Assembly (NCBI GenBank): GCA_964036315.1
Contig: OZ038492.1
Span: 33,393,118 to 33,457,117, forward strand
From: Acanthosepion esculentum
Lineage: Eukaryota > Mollusca > Cephalopoda > Sepiida > Sepiidae
DNA length: 64,000 nucleotides
Direction of reading: 5' to 3'
How positions within the stretch are numbered: the first letter of the stretch is position 1; each line of letters opens with the position of its first letter. The translations under genes and the position numbers were made by a program. The notes beneath the pieces were generated by a model. The model saw nothing but the letters and a program-made list of their open reading frames with translations. It ran no database searches and had not been told where the DNA came from. Positions 10,162-20,979 of this stretch are shown here, piece by piece.

Positions 10162-10523
10162 TGAGAAATAAGAGATATAATTATCTGCCCTTAGCAGTTT
10201 AAGGTTAACCAGTCAACTTGGCGCGCTTTCCTACCTCTTTTTGAAGAACACTCACTCTTGGTAAGACCTACGAAATGAGCACTTGCAGAGCCAGTCAGCT
10301 CTACACCGTTATCACCACAGAGTCCGTAGATGGCGAAAACATCGACTCTTCTTCAGCAGATAAGTTTAGTCACAAACACCATTAAGTTTGCAAGGACTTA
10401 TTTGTAATATTATTTAATACAACTTGTATAAATCAGAGGTCAGTCGCGTTCTATTCTTTATTTATTACAACGTCTGCGTCCACCACGTGGGAATCTTATA
10501 TGGGGTCCACTTCAATTCCCCAT
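10162..10523. mobile_element. Insertion within the LINE, possibly a short LTR or MITE
   Basis: Homology to LINE family 1 stops after GTCTAG and resumes at CTAGGTACCACAG, so about 362 bp was inserted, flanked by a possible CTAG duplication. Ends read TATGAG... and ...CCCCATA, a short imperfect inverted repeat. Inside is TTGTATAAATCAG followed by GTCAGTCGCGTTC, compatible with a TATA box and start site, so a short LTR is one reading. Class uncertain. Confidence 0.5.
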
Positions 10524-10554
10524 ACTAGGTACCACAGAAGTGCATCAGAACAAT
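10524..10554 (-). mobile_element. LINE family 1 sliver between two insertions
   Basis: CTAGGTACCACAGAAGTGCA and TCAGAACAAT correspond, on the minus strand, to the LINE segment seen uninterrupted at 60085-60127. This sliver proves the two insertions are separate events. Confidence 0.7.
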
Positions 10555-11468
10555 TGTGAAAATTTATAATGAAGAAGGACTGGGAGATTATCGCCCTTTG
10601 GGGTTTTCCGGGCCTGTCCCTGATAGCAGCAGCAGCAGCAAGTGGCAGGGGAGAAAGGTGTATATAAACGCCGATCTAAACGACTTCGGGCGCTCTTTTT
10701 GATACCACCTGTTGGGTGTCAGACCTTGATTTTAGGCAGTGTGACTGCTTAAAAAAGTTACGGGGTCCGGTGAAGTGGCGAGTTTCTGACAGATAGAGCC
10801 TCTTTGCCGAGGGATCAGTAATTTTAGAACCGAGGAATAAGCGAGTCTGTTTTATTTCCTTAGTGAGGTTCTATATCCAAAGAAGAACTTTAGGAATTGT
10901 TCCTTAGAAAGAAGATCTCTGACGAGTCGGCGAGAGGCGGTTGAAAGAAGAAATTTCCGGGAAGACCCAGTCGTGATTGAAGTCCTGAGGAAGAAATTTT
11001 CAAAGAGGCTCCCAGCCCTTCTTCGACTCCTAGAACTGTTTTGTACTCCCACGAGGGAATACTAGATTTATATAGGCCGCGAGTTAACGAGGCCATTTTA
11101 ACAGAACTTTGTTTTTACTCCCACGAGGGAGACCCTGAATTACATTGACCACGTGTTTGAGTGGCCATTTTTGGCAAAGGAAAAAGTGGGTAATTTTTTT
11201 TATTTTTACTTGGTTTTTGTACTCTACTTTTGTTTGTAGTGTCATTTTTTTTATTGTTACTACAGGGAATTTCCAACTCCCTAGCAAGGGGAATATCTTG
11301 CAAGAAAAGGTTACTTTTTTTACCCCTCTAATAAAAATATATGTAGACCTACAGTTGTGTGCGTAGTTGTATTTCGAAGTTACATTTTTTTACGTCGGAC
11401 CCCGGTTAATATACCGGTAGTAGGTTTTATTCTTTAGGTACGGACCTAAAGTCAATAAAATTCCGACA
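10555..11468 (+). mobile_element. Solo LTR, 914 bp, with CAAT target duplication
   Basis: Begins TGTGAAAATTTATAATG and ends AAAATTCCGACA. It is flanked by CAAT at 10551-10554 and 11469-11472, exactly where the LINE is interrupted. Features in order: GTGTATATAAACGCC (TATA-like) near 10660; a diverged tandem pair of roughly 65-bp units that share TACTCCCACGAGGGA and GAGGCCATTTT/GAGTGGCCATTTT (about 11040-11170); and an AATAAA signal nine bases before the end. TG...CA ends, a 4-bp duplication and the absence of internal genes fit a solo LTR of a Ty3/Gypsy-type element. It is CpG-rich and looks young. Confidence 0.75.
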
Positions 11469-11770
11469 CAATTACTATAAAGCTATTTTTTAGAAAAGGC
11501 ACAGGGAAGCTACGTTACGGCGGTGGGAAAGTGACTGAAGACGAGATGCCAGGTCAGGACAAACAACATTGCAAATTCTTCTTTGGATTTTATCAAGAAT
11601 CTCAAAATATATAGCAGGAGCACCAGACCATATGTGGCAGCAATATTCAAAGCAAGGACAAATAGTAGACTTATAAATATGTAAGATAGATTCAGGAGAG
11701 AATAAATGTCTAGAATGACACAGCGAACCAACTTTCCGAGTTGCAGACTGAGCGATTGTTAAAAGTCTTA
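11469..11770 (-). mobile_element. LINE family 1, middle C-terminal part (minus)
   Basis: The minus-strand reading QSATRKVGSLCHSRHLFSPE, then SILHIYKSTICPCFEYCCHI, then WSGAPAIYFEILDKIQRRIC is open for about 90 codons and matches the same region in the copies near 2.3, 21.1, 47.9 and 59.9 kb. It continues into 10524-10554 and 9843-10161 across the insertions. Confidence 0.85.
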
Positions 11771-12185
11771 TATGCAGAAAAAGTCCATAGATCTCTTCCC
11801 AGAAAATAAGTACAAACAAAAAAAATGTGTATTTAAAATCAAAACAAAATATCCACAGTAAAATAAGAGATCTAAAAAAAATCATTGTATGAGAGGATCA
11901 GATAAAAATGATACATTTATGAAATTTAAAAAATTAACGTCTGATTTAACACCGCCTCCCAATTTTTAATATCAGATTTAGCCCCTACCCTCTTATTTTG
12001 TAGCTTTACGTATGCATAATTGAATGGATGAGTTCTTATCAAATTTGGTAGGTTGTCATATTCACTTGAATCATTGTATGGAAAATTTAGCTACAAGTCT
12101 TGTGAGAGCTTTTATAATCACTGCTGATGATGTTTTATTATCGTTCGATTATCAAATCTGAAGACAATACCCGAAATGTGTGCCT
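11771..12185. other. Unassigned DNA
   Basis: AT-rich; no gene or repeat recognised. Confidence 0.4.
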
Positions 12186-12407
12186 GTCGCACTTAGCTCC
12201 TCCTCAGTTTCCCTAATCCTTCAACAGGGGTCTCTCTCCCCTGACTACTGGCTGACCCTTCTCTCTATCTCTCTTTTTCGACCCAGGCACGGAGACGAGG
12301 TAAAATCGTTCTTTTTCCACTTACACCAATATGTGACCTCTCACCGATACAGCGTTTCCCATATTCTGGGAACACGCTAAGGACAATACGTGTACGTACG
12401 GACACTC

Positions 12408-12506
<99 letters not shown>

Positions 12507-12707
12507 CTTCTCCATACAAACACTATGTAACTTTTCATGTCTTCGTGTATTAATATATTTGTTTACCCACAATATATAATTGTTTACCCATGTATATCGG
12601 TCTTCTTGTTTGTTTCCTTTATCTTCTTTGGACCTAATTATAATGTCCAACATTCCTATGTAGCGGGACCGGCTAGCAGGAAATCTTAACCCACAGATAT
12701 CTCTTCA
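12186..12707 (-). mobile_element. LTR-like repeat, copy 2
   Basis: Second copy of the 4767-5313 repeat in the same orientation, with shared blocks AGCTCCTCCTCA, CTTCAACAGGGGTCTCTCTC, GATACAGCGTTTCCCATATT, ACACGCTAAGGACAATAC, CTTCTCCATACAAACACTATG and CCAACATTCCTATGTAGC. It lacks most of the CpG-rich tandem units of copy 1 but carries a much longer (CA)n. Beyond the TGTGAAG end the flank resembles that of copy 1 (GGTCC...), so both copies look like 3' LTRs of separate insertions rather than the two ends of one element. Confidence 0.6.
12411..12505. repeat. (CA)n microsatellite
   Basis: About 95 bp of CA with one G interruption near 12451, inside the LTR-like repeat. The homologous position in copy 1 has only about ten CA units. 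Confidence 0.95.
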
Positions 12708-12839
12708 CATCTTCACACCACGGTCCTCTACATGCCTTCGTATTTACGGGAGAAGAAAGACTGATTTTCAAATAAAGTTCGTCGAATGCTCTTCCGTCAA
12801 TTTTGATTAACTACTGGAATTTACTGCTTCAGTAGAAAC
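12708..12839. other. Short unassigned spacer
   Basis: The first 25 bp resembles the polypurine-tract flank of the LTR copy; nothing else recognised. Confidence 0.4.
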
Positions 12840-13222
12840 AAAATAATGTTGAACTGCGATGCAATATAAATTCTTCTATATGACAGAGAATGTTGGACAA
12901 TTTCCTCGTGGATGAAGAGGAGACTTGAGATAGCAGAAATTTGGTTCTAGAGACGAATGCTGAGAATATCATGGACGGAGGAAGTTTTAGGTAAAATGGA
13001 AACAAAAACGATACCTATACTTAGAACCAGAAAAGTAATTTGACATTTCTAGGATACATAATGAGGAAAGAATGCTTGGAGAATTTGACACTCACACGAC
13101 ACATTGAAAGTAAGAAGGGCAGAAAGAAACAGCGATTGACCTCTCTAACGAGCTTGTATAAATGGATGGTAGAAAAAATGGGAGATAGTAAACAAATTGC
13201 ACTGAGCTACAAAGGATTCTTC
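12840..13222 (+). mobile_element. LINE family 2 fragment (plus)
   Basis: Decayed C-terminal ORF2. The open piece from about 13040 reads MTFLGYIMRKECLENLTLTR, then HIESKKGRKKQRLT, matching the same segment at 43892 (MKFLGCIMRKECLENLIITE). The upstream part includes a degraded GENVGQF-like stretch and a CGGAGGAAGTTTTAGGTAAAATG string corresponding to the EEVLxKM motif. It ends next to an inverted copy. Confidence 0.75.
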
Positions 13223-13224
13223 TT

Positions 13225-13442
13225 TCTTTTTTATGCCGTGTCATTTCAGGACGTAGATGATCATGGCTCTCCACTTTCTTCTATCCCTTGCAGCTGTTAA
13301 GAAGTTCCGTCCCTCTGCCACCTCCCCACGAATACGTTCTGTCATCCACTTGCTTAAGCCCGCCAGGTATGTCATGCGTTGTTTTCCCTTGTCTCTATTT
13401 CCCTCTATTCCACCTGTGTGTATCAGATTCTCCAGGCCCTCA
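13225..13442 (-). mobile_element. LINE family 2 fragment (minus), tail-to-tail with the previous copy
   Basis: The minus strand gives GPGESDTHRWNRGKQGKTTH-like residues followed by a WRAMIIYVLK ending, i.e. the same C-terminus as in the other family-2 copies but inverted. Its 3' end (TGCCGTGTCATTTCAGGACG on the plus strand) meets the 3' end of the plus copy. Confidence 0.7.
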
Positions 13443-13575
13443 TTACATTAACTTACGCGAAAATAACCTTGGGCAAATCATGAATCCATCACTTCTCCCT
13501 CCTGCTATGGGATAAACAGCAGGACACACTGGAATCTCTGGTCGTGATTGGCGACCTGTCTAGAAGAAGAAGAAA
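13437..13575 (+). mobile_element. SINE body copy
   Basis: CATTACATTAACTTACGC, CTTGGGCAAATCATGAATCC, CCTGCTATGGGATAAACAGC, AGGACACACTGGAATCTCTG and GGCGACCTGTCTAGAAGAAG match the 3' half of the 5S-SINE family. The end TAGAAGAAGAAGAA resembles the tail of LINE family 2. Confidence 0.7.
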
Positions 13576-14059
13576 ATTCAAAATTGAATTTCAATACCTG
13601 ACGAGGGCTGTTTGGAGATATCGTAGCGCACTATGTGAACCAGATCTCCGTATTCAGTTCTTCCGAATGGTGTGGTTAGTTCTGCGCTTCAATCAAATCA
13701 GATATTATGTGGTTAGTCTGACTGTTCAGGTCTAGGAGCTGAATTGTCGGACCTTCATACGTCGAAGACAACGGGAGAGTCCGTCACATACACACACACA
13801 CATATTAGAGATACAGTTAGCAACTCCACTCCGTAAGAATCTACTTACGACGGAAACCGGAACAACAAAATCTAGAGGAGTGAGGGTGTGGCGCTATGAG
13901 GAAAATGTTAGAATTTGACGTATGTTGCGTATTATACGTTAAGTCGATTTCCATTTGTGACCTACGAAATGTGTGTTTTCAAATATCTGGCGCACCCTGT
14001 AGATAATTCTGAATATAAATTAGAAATACTGATGAAATACTGAGGAAATGTTCCACCAT
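13576..14059. other. Unassigned DNA
   Basis: No gene recognised. A short CA run is at about 13789-13801. Confidence 0.4.
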
Positions 14060-14484
14060 ATGACAGTAAATGCTGTACTGTTTACTCATAGATGAAGAGA
14101 AGATTTGAGGCAACTGAAATGCAGTTCTAGAGATTCTACTGAGAGTACCATGGACAGACCATGTAAGCTATGGGGAAGTTTTGAAAAATGAAAACAAAAA
14201 GAACACTTATGCTTAGAATCAGAAAGAGTTGAAATTTCTGTGACATATAAGGAAAGAGGGTTTGGAAAGTTTGACACTCATAGGACATATTGAAAGTAAA
14301 AAGGACAAACAAAAACAACGATTAACCTACCTAATGAGCTTATGTAAATGGATGGCAGAACAAAAAGTGGAAAGGATAGTAAAAGGACAAAGAGTTGCAA
14401 AACGATAGGGAATAGTGGAGAGCCATGATCGCCCCCATGTTTTGAATGGACACGGCACAAAGAAGAAGAAGAAGAATTTTTGTG
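14060..14484 (+). mobile_element. LINE family 2 fragment (plus)
   Basis: Same C-terminal region as at 12840-13222: EMQF-RFY-like, VPWTDHVS-like (ACCATGGACAGACCATGTAAG), QKELKFL-like, then GIVESHDRPHVLNGHGTK near 14409-14462, followed by an AAGAAGAAGAAGAA tail. The three segments fall in different frames, so it is a pseudogene fragment. Confidence 0.7.
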
Positions 14485-14933
14485 GATTGTTACCTTTCTT
14501 TGCTTTGCCATTTAAGTGACCTATATATTTAAAAAGAAAAAAGAAGTCAGAAACATCACTGATAAGAAAACAAGATCAAACTTTGATAGAACGTTGAGTT
14601 AAGTCAACATTGAAGATAATATTTAAGCACTTATGAAAAGCTTTTGTGGGATGGTCTATCTTAAATTTCGTATCTAAATATAAATTAGATGTCCAAGTCT
14701 GACAAATATTTAAATGATAAAAATGGATAGGGCTACGTCACTTTTGAAGAAATAAGTGCCTTTTTTTAAATATTGCTTCAGTTACGCTATTAGATTTTAA
14801 GTCGGAACAATTAATGAAAGATCTTTTCAGTTTAACAATTTACAACTGAGACGTAGTCATATGTTTCAGAAAAAAACCCTGATAAATGACGTTAATCATG
14901 TAGACTCCACCCATGGATTATAAGGCCACGCTT

Positions 14934-14934
<1 letters not shown>
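14485..14934. other. Unassigned AT-rich DNA
   Basis: No gene or known repeat seen. Confidence 0.4.

Positions 14935-14967
<33 letters not shown>
14935..14967. repeat. (TA)n microsatellite
   Basis: About 33 bp of TA. Confidence 0.95.
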
Positions 14968-14969
<2 letters not shown>

Positions 14970-15394
14970 TGGATTCCTACCTTTCCAAGTGTATTTGTAC
15001 GAAAGCGAACGCAAAGATTTCGGTTAGAATTTGGACATTTCCGTACAAATAACCACTACTCTACGTTTGATGATTGTTTTTGTAAAAGTTTCTGTAAAAT
15101 GTCCAAAGAACTGAAACGAAGTTGTCGTGATGATATTAATAGTGTCAAATTCAAACTCATGTCTCAGTAAATTCAGTAAAATTTGAAATGGATAACCAAA
15201 TTAAAAGTATAATAAAACTACTTCTATAAGTGTTAGAGATGTAAAATTTAAAAGGCAGCTAGAATCAACGAAAAGCTATATACATGTACCAAAGTACAGT
15301 CTTTCTAACAATATAGTTAAGATTTTATAAGACTTTTAAAATGAAAGGAAAAACAAGTCAGAGTTTGAATAAAAAGAGCCAAACAGAGCCTTTA
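14968..15394. other. Unassigned AT-rich DNA
   Basis: An open frame covers about 14913-15170, but its first third is TA repeat translation and I see no domain. Confidence 0.35.
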
Positions 15395-15431
<37 letters not shown>

Positions 15432-15563
15432 CAACGCTAAGTAGAACCGTATGACGGTTTATTTGACTAATTCAGCTTTAGCGCTGAAAAACGTTTATTT
15501 TTTTGTGATGGATGCTTACAAGTGAGAGTAGAGATGGGATGTGCTTATTTTATTACCACAATC

Positions 15564-15604
<41 letters not shown>

Positions 15605-15645
15605 GCAGCCAATCAGAGCCTTTAATAATAATAATAATAATTTTC
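15395..15645. repeat. Three (AAT)n blocks in a duplicated context
   Basis: AAT runs at about 15395-15429, 15566-15604 and 15624-15641. The first and third are preceded by near-identical text (AACAGAGCCTTTAGTAATAA and AATCAGAGCCTTTAATAATA), so this edge has been copied. Between them is an AACCGTATGACGGTT hairpin near 15445-15460. Confidence 0.8.
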
Positions 15646-15649
15646 TGTA

Positions 15650-16300
15650 AATGGGTGCCCTGTTTTACAAAAACAAATTGATGATTTAAATTCTCCAAGG
15701 ATTTAGCGTTATAACTAATATAAAAATTAAGCTCTTCAAAAATGAATTTCACGAAATTTCATAAAATTAAATAAGTATAGGGGTAACAGATGTAAGAAAA
15801 ATATTTTTACCAAGAGTTTTAAAAAAATATAAACGTATCAATAATATTTTCATTCATTTGTGAATAAGTCCTGAAAGTTTCATTAAAATCCCAGAATTAT
15901 CTGATTTTTGCAAGAATTTCCAAATGTGTTTCTAACGCCAAAAAGACGGTCAAATTTCCCATACTAATTTATGGTCAACCGCTGACGCAAGAAAAACAAA
16001 ATGTTTAACCAAATTTTCAAAGGTTCTAAAAAGGACTAAAAAGATATTAGATGATAAAAAATCCTCTGGTCTTTTCTCTTAATAATAACATAAAGATTTT
16101 TTTTTGACGATAAAACTGTTATTCAGTTTTATAAGAATTTTAACTCCCTACCAAATCTACATTCTTGTGCCAAACACAAAAACCTAGTTAGTAAGAATGG
16201 AAAGGGAAAAGAGAACACGTGCTTCTCTTCTCCTTGGGACCAAAATAGGTGCAAATAACAAAATAAGACTCAACCACTGCGTAAAATTTTAAAGGAAAAA
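15650..16300 (-). repeat. Unclassified dispersed repeat, copy C (minus)
   Basis: On the minus strand it shares with copies A (about 30.05-31.13 kb) and B (32.85-33.92 kb): AACAGTTTTATCGTCAAAA, AAGAGAAAAGACC, TTGTTTTTCTTGCGTCAGC, TTGGAAATTCTTGCAAAAAT and TTTTAATGAAACTTTCAGGA. Non-coding in all three. It could be a long non-autonomous element or an LTR; I cannot tell. Confidence 0.55.
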
Positions 16301-17790
16301 ACATTTATTGCACAAGTAAAGACAAAAAAGATACAAATACAAAATTTGCGCAACATTTTCCTTTTGTGCGCCTGTTAAAGCAGGATAACAAATTGGGAAA
16401 ATTTATTTGAATTCTTTTCGTTCTTTATTGTCCAACCGCAGGAGAATTTTCACTTGTGAACCTCGAGGCTCTCTGTAGCTGGCTGGAAGGCAGGCAACTG
16501 TTACCAGACTTTCTCGAATGTTTTTCTTGATGCCAATTTTTTCTGTCCTTCATGCTAATTTACCTTGTCCCCTTGCTGTCAAAGTCTTCTGCTTCATCCA
16601 CTGGCCTGAGTTCTATTTATTCGAAAAAAATAAGGTCACAGAATAATGTCCCTATTCTGGTTCTTTCTATGGCTTGAGACTACGTCTCTCATTTACTCAG
16701 TATATACGAAAAAATAATTTCCCATAAACTTGAAATCGATTCTTAACAATTTTAGCGGCTTTTAGTTTTAACTGCTGAGCCTAGGCCCTAAAAAGATAAC
16801 AAGTTTTTACACAAACCGTCTGGCCTTCTTAAAAATACACTACTCTCAAAAGAACGTGTACAAAAAATAACGTAGATGATTTTATTCAAGACTAACATTT
16901 TTTTAGTAATAAAAAAATATTTTTTATATTTTGGGGCAGTTTTCCATTATGTAACTTTCTAGCGAATCTTTGGTTGGAGATACCTAAACCTACTACTAAT
17001 TGTCATTTTTAAAAATTATATTCAACAAACCACAGTACTAAAACATAGCTTGGTTGGATAGTATACGGGGTCTGCGGGAGTTTTTGCTCGGGCCTACGGG
17101 CTCGGAATAATAAAATAACCCTACGTAACAAACGACCTTGTGCCACATCCCGCCTTATGGGGAAGTAACGGGTACCGCTCCGAATGAATCTGAAAGTGTA
17201 TTAAATTCTGGTTCTTAATTATAATATTAGTTGTATTATTTTCTCCGAAGCACAGTGTGGGACTTAAAATGAGTTTTCAATTTCATGATATTCATAAACA
17301 CTCAGATAGTGAAATTAAAGTAAAACATAGAAGATAATATACAAAGATTATTAGTGCTTTTGGTGGTCAGTTTTTGTGTCTTAAATTAAAAATTAATTAA
17401 AATTTATCTTTCTTGTAGTTGTTAGGACACAGAAAATGTGATATTGATACAACTGGAAAAATGGAATCTGGAATTTCTGCATTTATGTCTTACTTTGGAT
17501 TTTGGAAATAATGAAAATAAATTCAATCATTTACTTAATTACCAAATGTTTAATTAATTGCTCTTCCTTAAAGAAAATCAAACAAACTATGGATTCAGTC
17601 TTAAACTGAAAAATAATTGTTGAATGAAAGTCTTTTCTTAGAGAAGGCATTTTATAAATATATGCGAAAAATGCATATAGCGTTTGTTTTTTGTTTTTTT
17701 TTACTGAAAAATGTGTTTTCTTTTTACAATTTAATTAATATTGCTATATATTATTATATATGATTATCGGAAAGAGTTTGAAAAAAAGGG
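16301..17790. other. Unassigned DNA with a CpG-rich island
   Basis: About 17060-17190 is unusually CG-rich for the window (TCTGCGGG, CCTACGGGCTCGG, CCCGCCTTATGGGG, ACCGCTCCGAATG), and could be a young repeat or regulatory DNA. The rest is AT-rich with no recognised feature. Confidence 0.4.
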
Positions 17791-17799
17791 GAAAAATTA

Positions 17800-18090
17800 T
17801 TTTGCACAGACGTTTTTGATTGGATAATTTCTTTGTATGTTGACCAATCAGATTTATCAGTGGAAATTGTGATGTACTGCTTTTCGGTGTGATGGCGTCA
17901 GGTCACACTCGACTGCCACCGTTTATTCTATTCACGAAGTTATTTTGTGACTTGTGGTATTTCAGTCATTGGGTGACTGCTGAACATTTGTTAAAAAAAT
18001 CTATATGTCAACTCTTCTCATGACGTATAAACTCCGAATAGCAGAAGACGATTGGATTAGTTTGGTGGTAATTTTAAATACAGTGTAAGT
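17800..18090 (+). promoter_or_regulatory. Candidate promoter and first exon
   Basis: Two CCAAT-type boxes (ATTGG at 17819-17823, CCAAT at 17844-17848) lie upstream of a CpG-bearing stretch (17880-18055). A short frame begins ATGGCGTCAGG at 17892 and runs 43 codons to a TGA at 18021. A strong splice-donor match, CAGT|GTAAGT, is at 18085-18090. The CpG content of the window falls off downstream of here. Together this suggests, but does not prove, the 5' end of a plus-strand transcription unit whose first intron covers much of the window. Confidence 0.35.
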
Positions 18091-20975
18091 AAGAATACAC
18101 TTTGAATTAACTTTCTTTGAGAGAGAAAACTATGTGAATGTTTTCCTATCTAATCTCCTTTGAATAAAAAAACAAAACATAATTTTGATTAATTAAAAAT
18201 ATTAATTTGTTGCCTGGGAACAATTCATATTGTCAAACAAAAACTGGCTTGCAATACGAGACCCAATAAAAAAAATGTAAAAAAAAAAATGTAATAATAA
18301 GTCTCTCATTTCGAATTTTATTCATTTCAAAGGTATCAATTCACGTAGTTTTCAATATTTTTTTTGGTTTTGTTTACTGTTTACAATATTTTTAGTTTTT
18401 GTCATGTTCTTTTGGGGCTGTACATTGTACGAACATTTAAAAACCCGCACAGTTAACTTACTGCATAGATTCATTAGTTGGTAATCTCTCGTTTATCATT
18501 ATGTTCTTGTTATTCAGGTAGGTTGTTTAAATTGAAAATTGCTTTCTAATTTTGTATCTGTGTGGGTGGTAGAAGAAAATCCTGTTTTTACACATAAAAT
18601 TTATAGTCTTACTCTTAACCACTTCAGTGTTTAACTTTATAATGTCCCCGCCTACCCGGAGAACCTTATTAAAAATGTGACTGTCTTCAGTGACAAAGCT
18701 AGAAGATTTTTTTAAAAAATTATCTGATAAGCTTGTAATTAGTACGAAGTTAGTAATAAGAAATAGATGCAAGTTGTAATTAAAATACGGTTTCGAAGAA
18801 AATCGTATTTGTACATTTCATTTTTTTTTTTTTTTTTTTTTTGGTTGTTAGTGAATCGTAATTTTTATAAGAATTTTATTTTTCGGTGTTTTTTTTTAAC
18901 TTGGAACTTAAGTCAAAGTGCAAAACGGATTCAAATTTTATTTTTTTTATGCAATTTTTTAGTCTTATTATTAAACTGAGATAAATAAATTTATTCTTTG
19001 ATCCTTAATCATATTTTCGTTTAACCGCTAAAAATGCAATAAAGATCATAAACTAAAACTAAACATCAAGTGAAAAGTCGTATCTCGATTTATCTTCCTT
19101 TTTGAAAAATTTACCGTTTTTAAAAAATTAAAAAAAATACTTTAAAAAACGCAATTAAAAAATATTTGAATTTTTTTTATGATTGGTATTTACTCGTCGA
19201 AAGAAAGTGACCGTAAATTTTTACTTTCTTTGTAAGGAGTTTTTGAAAAAAAAAACGATTTAATTTTTTTTTTTTTTATTGTAATTAAAAAAAGCACAAG
19301 AGAACCCATCAAAAATATACAATGAAAATCACACTTAATTCTTTAGGAATTATTTTTTATTTAAAAAAAAATGTTTGTGGTTGTGAGCGTAAAAACGTGT
19401 CCCAAAAATAAAATTGAATTTCTTACACCGGTTTCTTTTCTTTTTTTTTCTCTCTCTCTCTCTCTCAGGGTCTAACCTGAGTGAATTTGCTTCTGCAACT
19501 GTTTGCGTAATTTAAGTTTATTACGAGTTACTATTTAAAAAGTTCTGGTAATTAGACAAAAGAAAAATGTATACTTCTAATTTTCATTGTCAGTAAAGTT
19601 TGGGTATAGACACGCTCCCCTTTTTCTTTTTTTTAGCCAAAAAGTGGACATACCTCGCACGCACCACACATCTCACTGGTTTTTAAAGATTTCATACTAA
19701 ATTCGGGTCGCATCAGTTTTTAACGTGAACGCTTTTAGAGTTTAGGTATGATTGAAACATGAAATTCAAACCTTTAGAAAAAAGGCTTTAGCCCTTTTCA
19801 GGACTTTTAGAAAGATTCATTTTTTTAAAGGCATTTTGCTCACTCGGATCCAAGAATCAGGATGGTTAACTAAATTTTTGTTTTGAGTTTGACACCTCTG
19901 GGCTGGCTTATCTCAAATGTAGATTTTCATTTTTTTCTTTATCTAATTTTAGACTCCAATGTTTTATTTGGAAATTAACTTTACAAAAGAGGGCCTTTAC
20001 AAAAACCTTTGCTTCAGGTGTCTGTTATGGCCTCTTTTAGTTTTTTATAATGAAATTTCAGTTGCAAATTTTTTATTGAAAAATGAAAACTTTAGTTTGT
20101 GAATTCCATAAATTATTAAATTTTTTTCATGATTTGTTTCCAACAAATTTTAAATAAATTATCGTTACTCTCTAATTCTAATTAATTTTAAAATTTCCAG
20201 TCTTAAAATTATAGAAATGTCAAATTTACTTTAAAAAAACTTACTTGCACCCTTTTAAAATTTATTGGAAGCAAACTTCATTTTGTTCAATTATTTTGTG
20301 GAAAACACGTGTTTTAGCAGCCTCCATGCACTTTTTGGTCATTAGAGGACTAGATTTCTTCCTAAAATAATGCCATAGATTCATTTTAATTATTTGTAAA
20401 GATAAATTACTTTTTTCTATAATAAAATTTATTTAGAATTTCAGTGTTTTTAGGACATTTTTAGAGAGGATGCCATTAATTGGGTGGATGAGAATTTTTA
20501 ACAACAAAAATTATACTTAGTAATTTAACTTAGTAAGTTAAAATATAGCTTTTCTCGTTGGGTGAGCAAATTTCTACTTGACTAAATCTCTAATGTCCAC
20601 AGGATAACAATTACTTTTGTGTATGTGTATATGCAAAACTGCCTTAATTGTAGAATGAAGCCCTTCTAGGGTAAGTCAGATGTCAGATAAATCATGTTGC
20701 TACTTAGCTGACTACTTGCTCTCATAATAGAAAAATATATTTGATTGATAATGCAATACAACAATAATGAGATTTATGTCCACTCAGTTGCTAAACAAGC
20801 CAATTGTTAGCCATTGTAAATATTGAACTTTTCCTAATGAACTGCTTACCTTGACAGTTTTTTATTTTAAATATATATTTACTTTCATGTATTTGGAAAG
20901 AGAAAATGTTTTTGCTTGTAAGTGGATATTATAGTTAGTAATTTATTTTGTTCTCGGGCTAACATTTTTTGCTGA
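18091..20975. other. AT-rich, non-coding; intron-like
   Basis: No gene. A T-run is at about 18821-18842 and a (TC)n at about 19450-19467. CpG remains moderate to about 19.9 kb and then thins. No repeat family recognised. Confidence 0.45.
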
Positions 20976-20979
20976 CCTG

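Noticed and set aside
12321..12653. 110-codon minus-strand frame with VCVCVC
   Set aside because: Most of it is translation of the (CA)n inside the LTR-like repeat.
4767..12707. One complete LTR retrotransposon
   Set aside because: The two LTR-like copies both retain the same flank, differ greatly, and the DNA between is SINEs and inverted LINE pieces without gag or pol.
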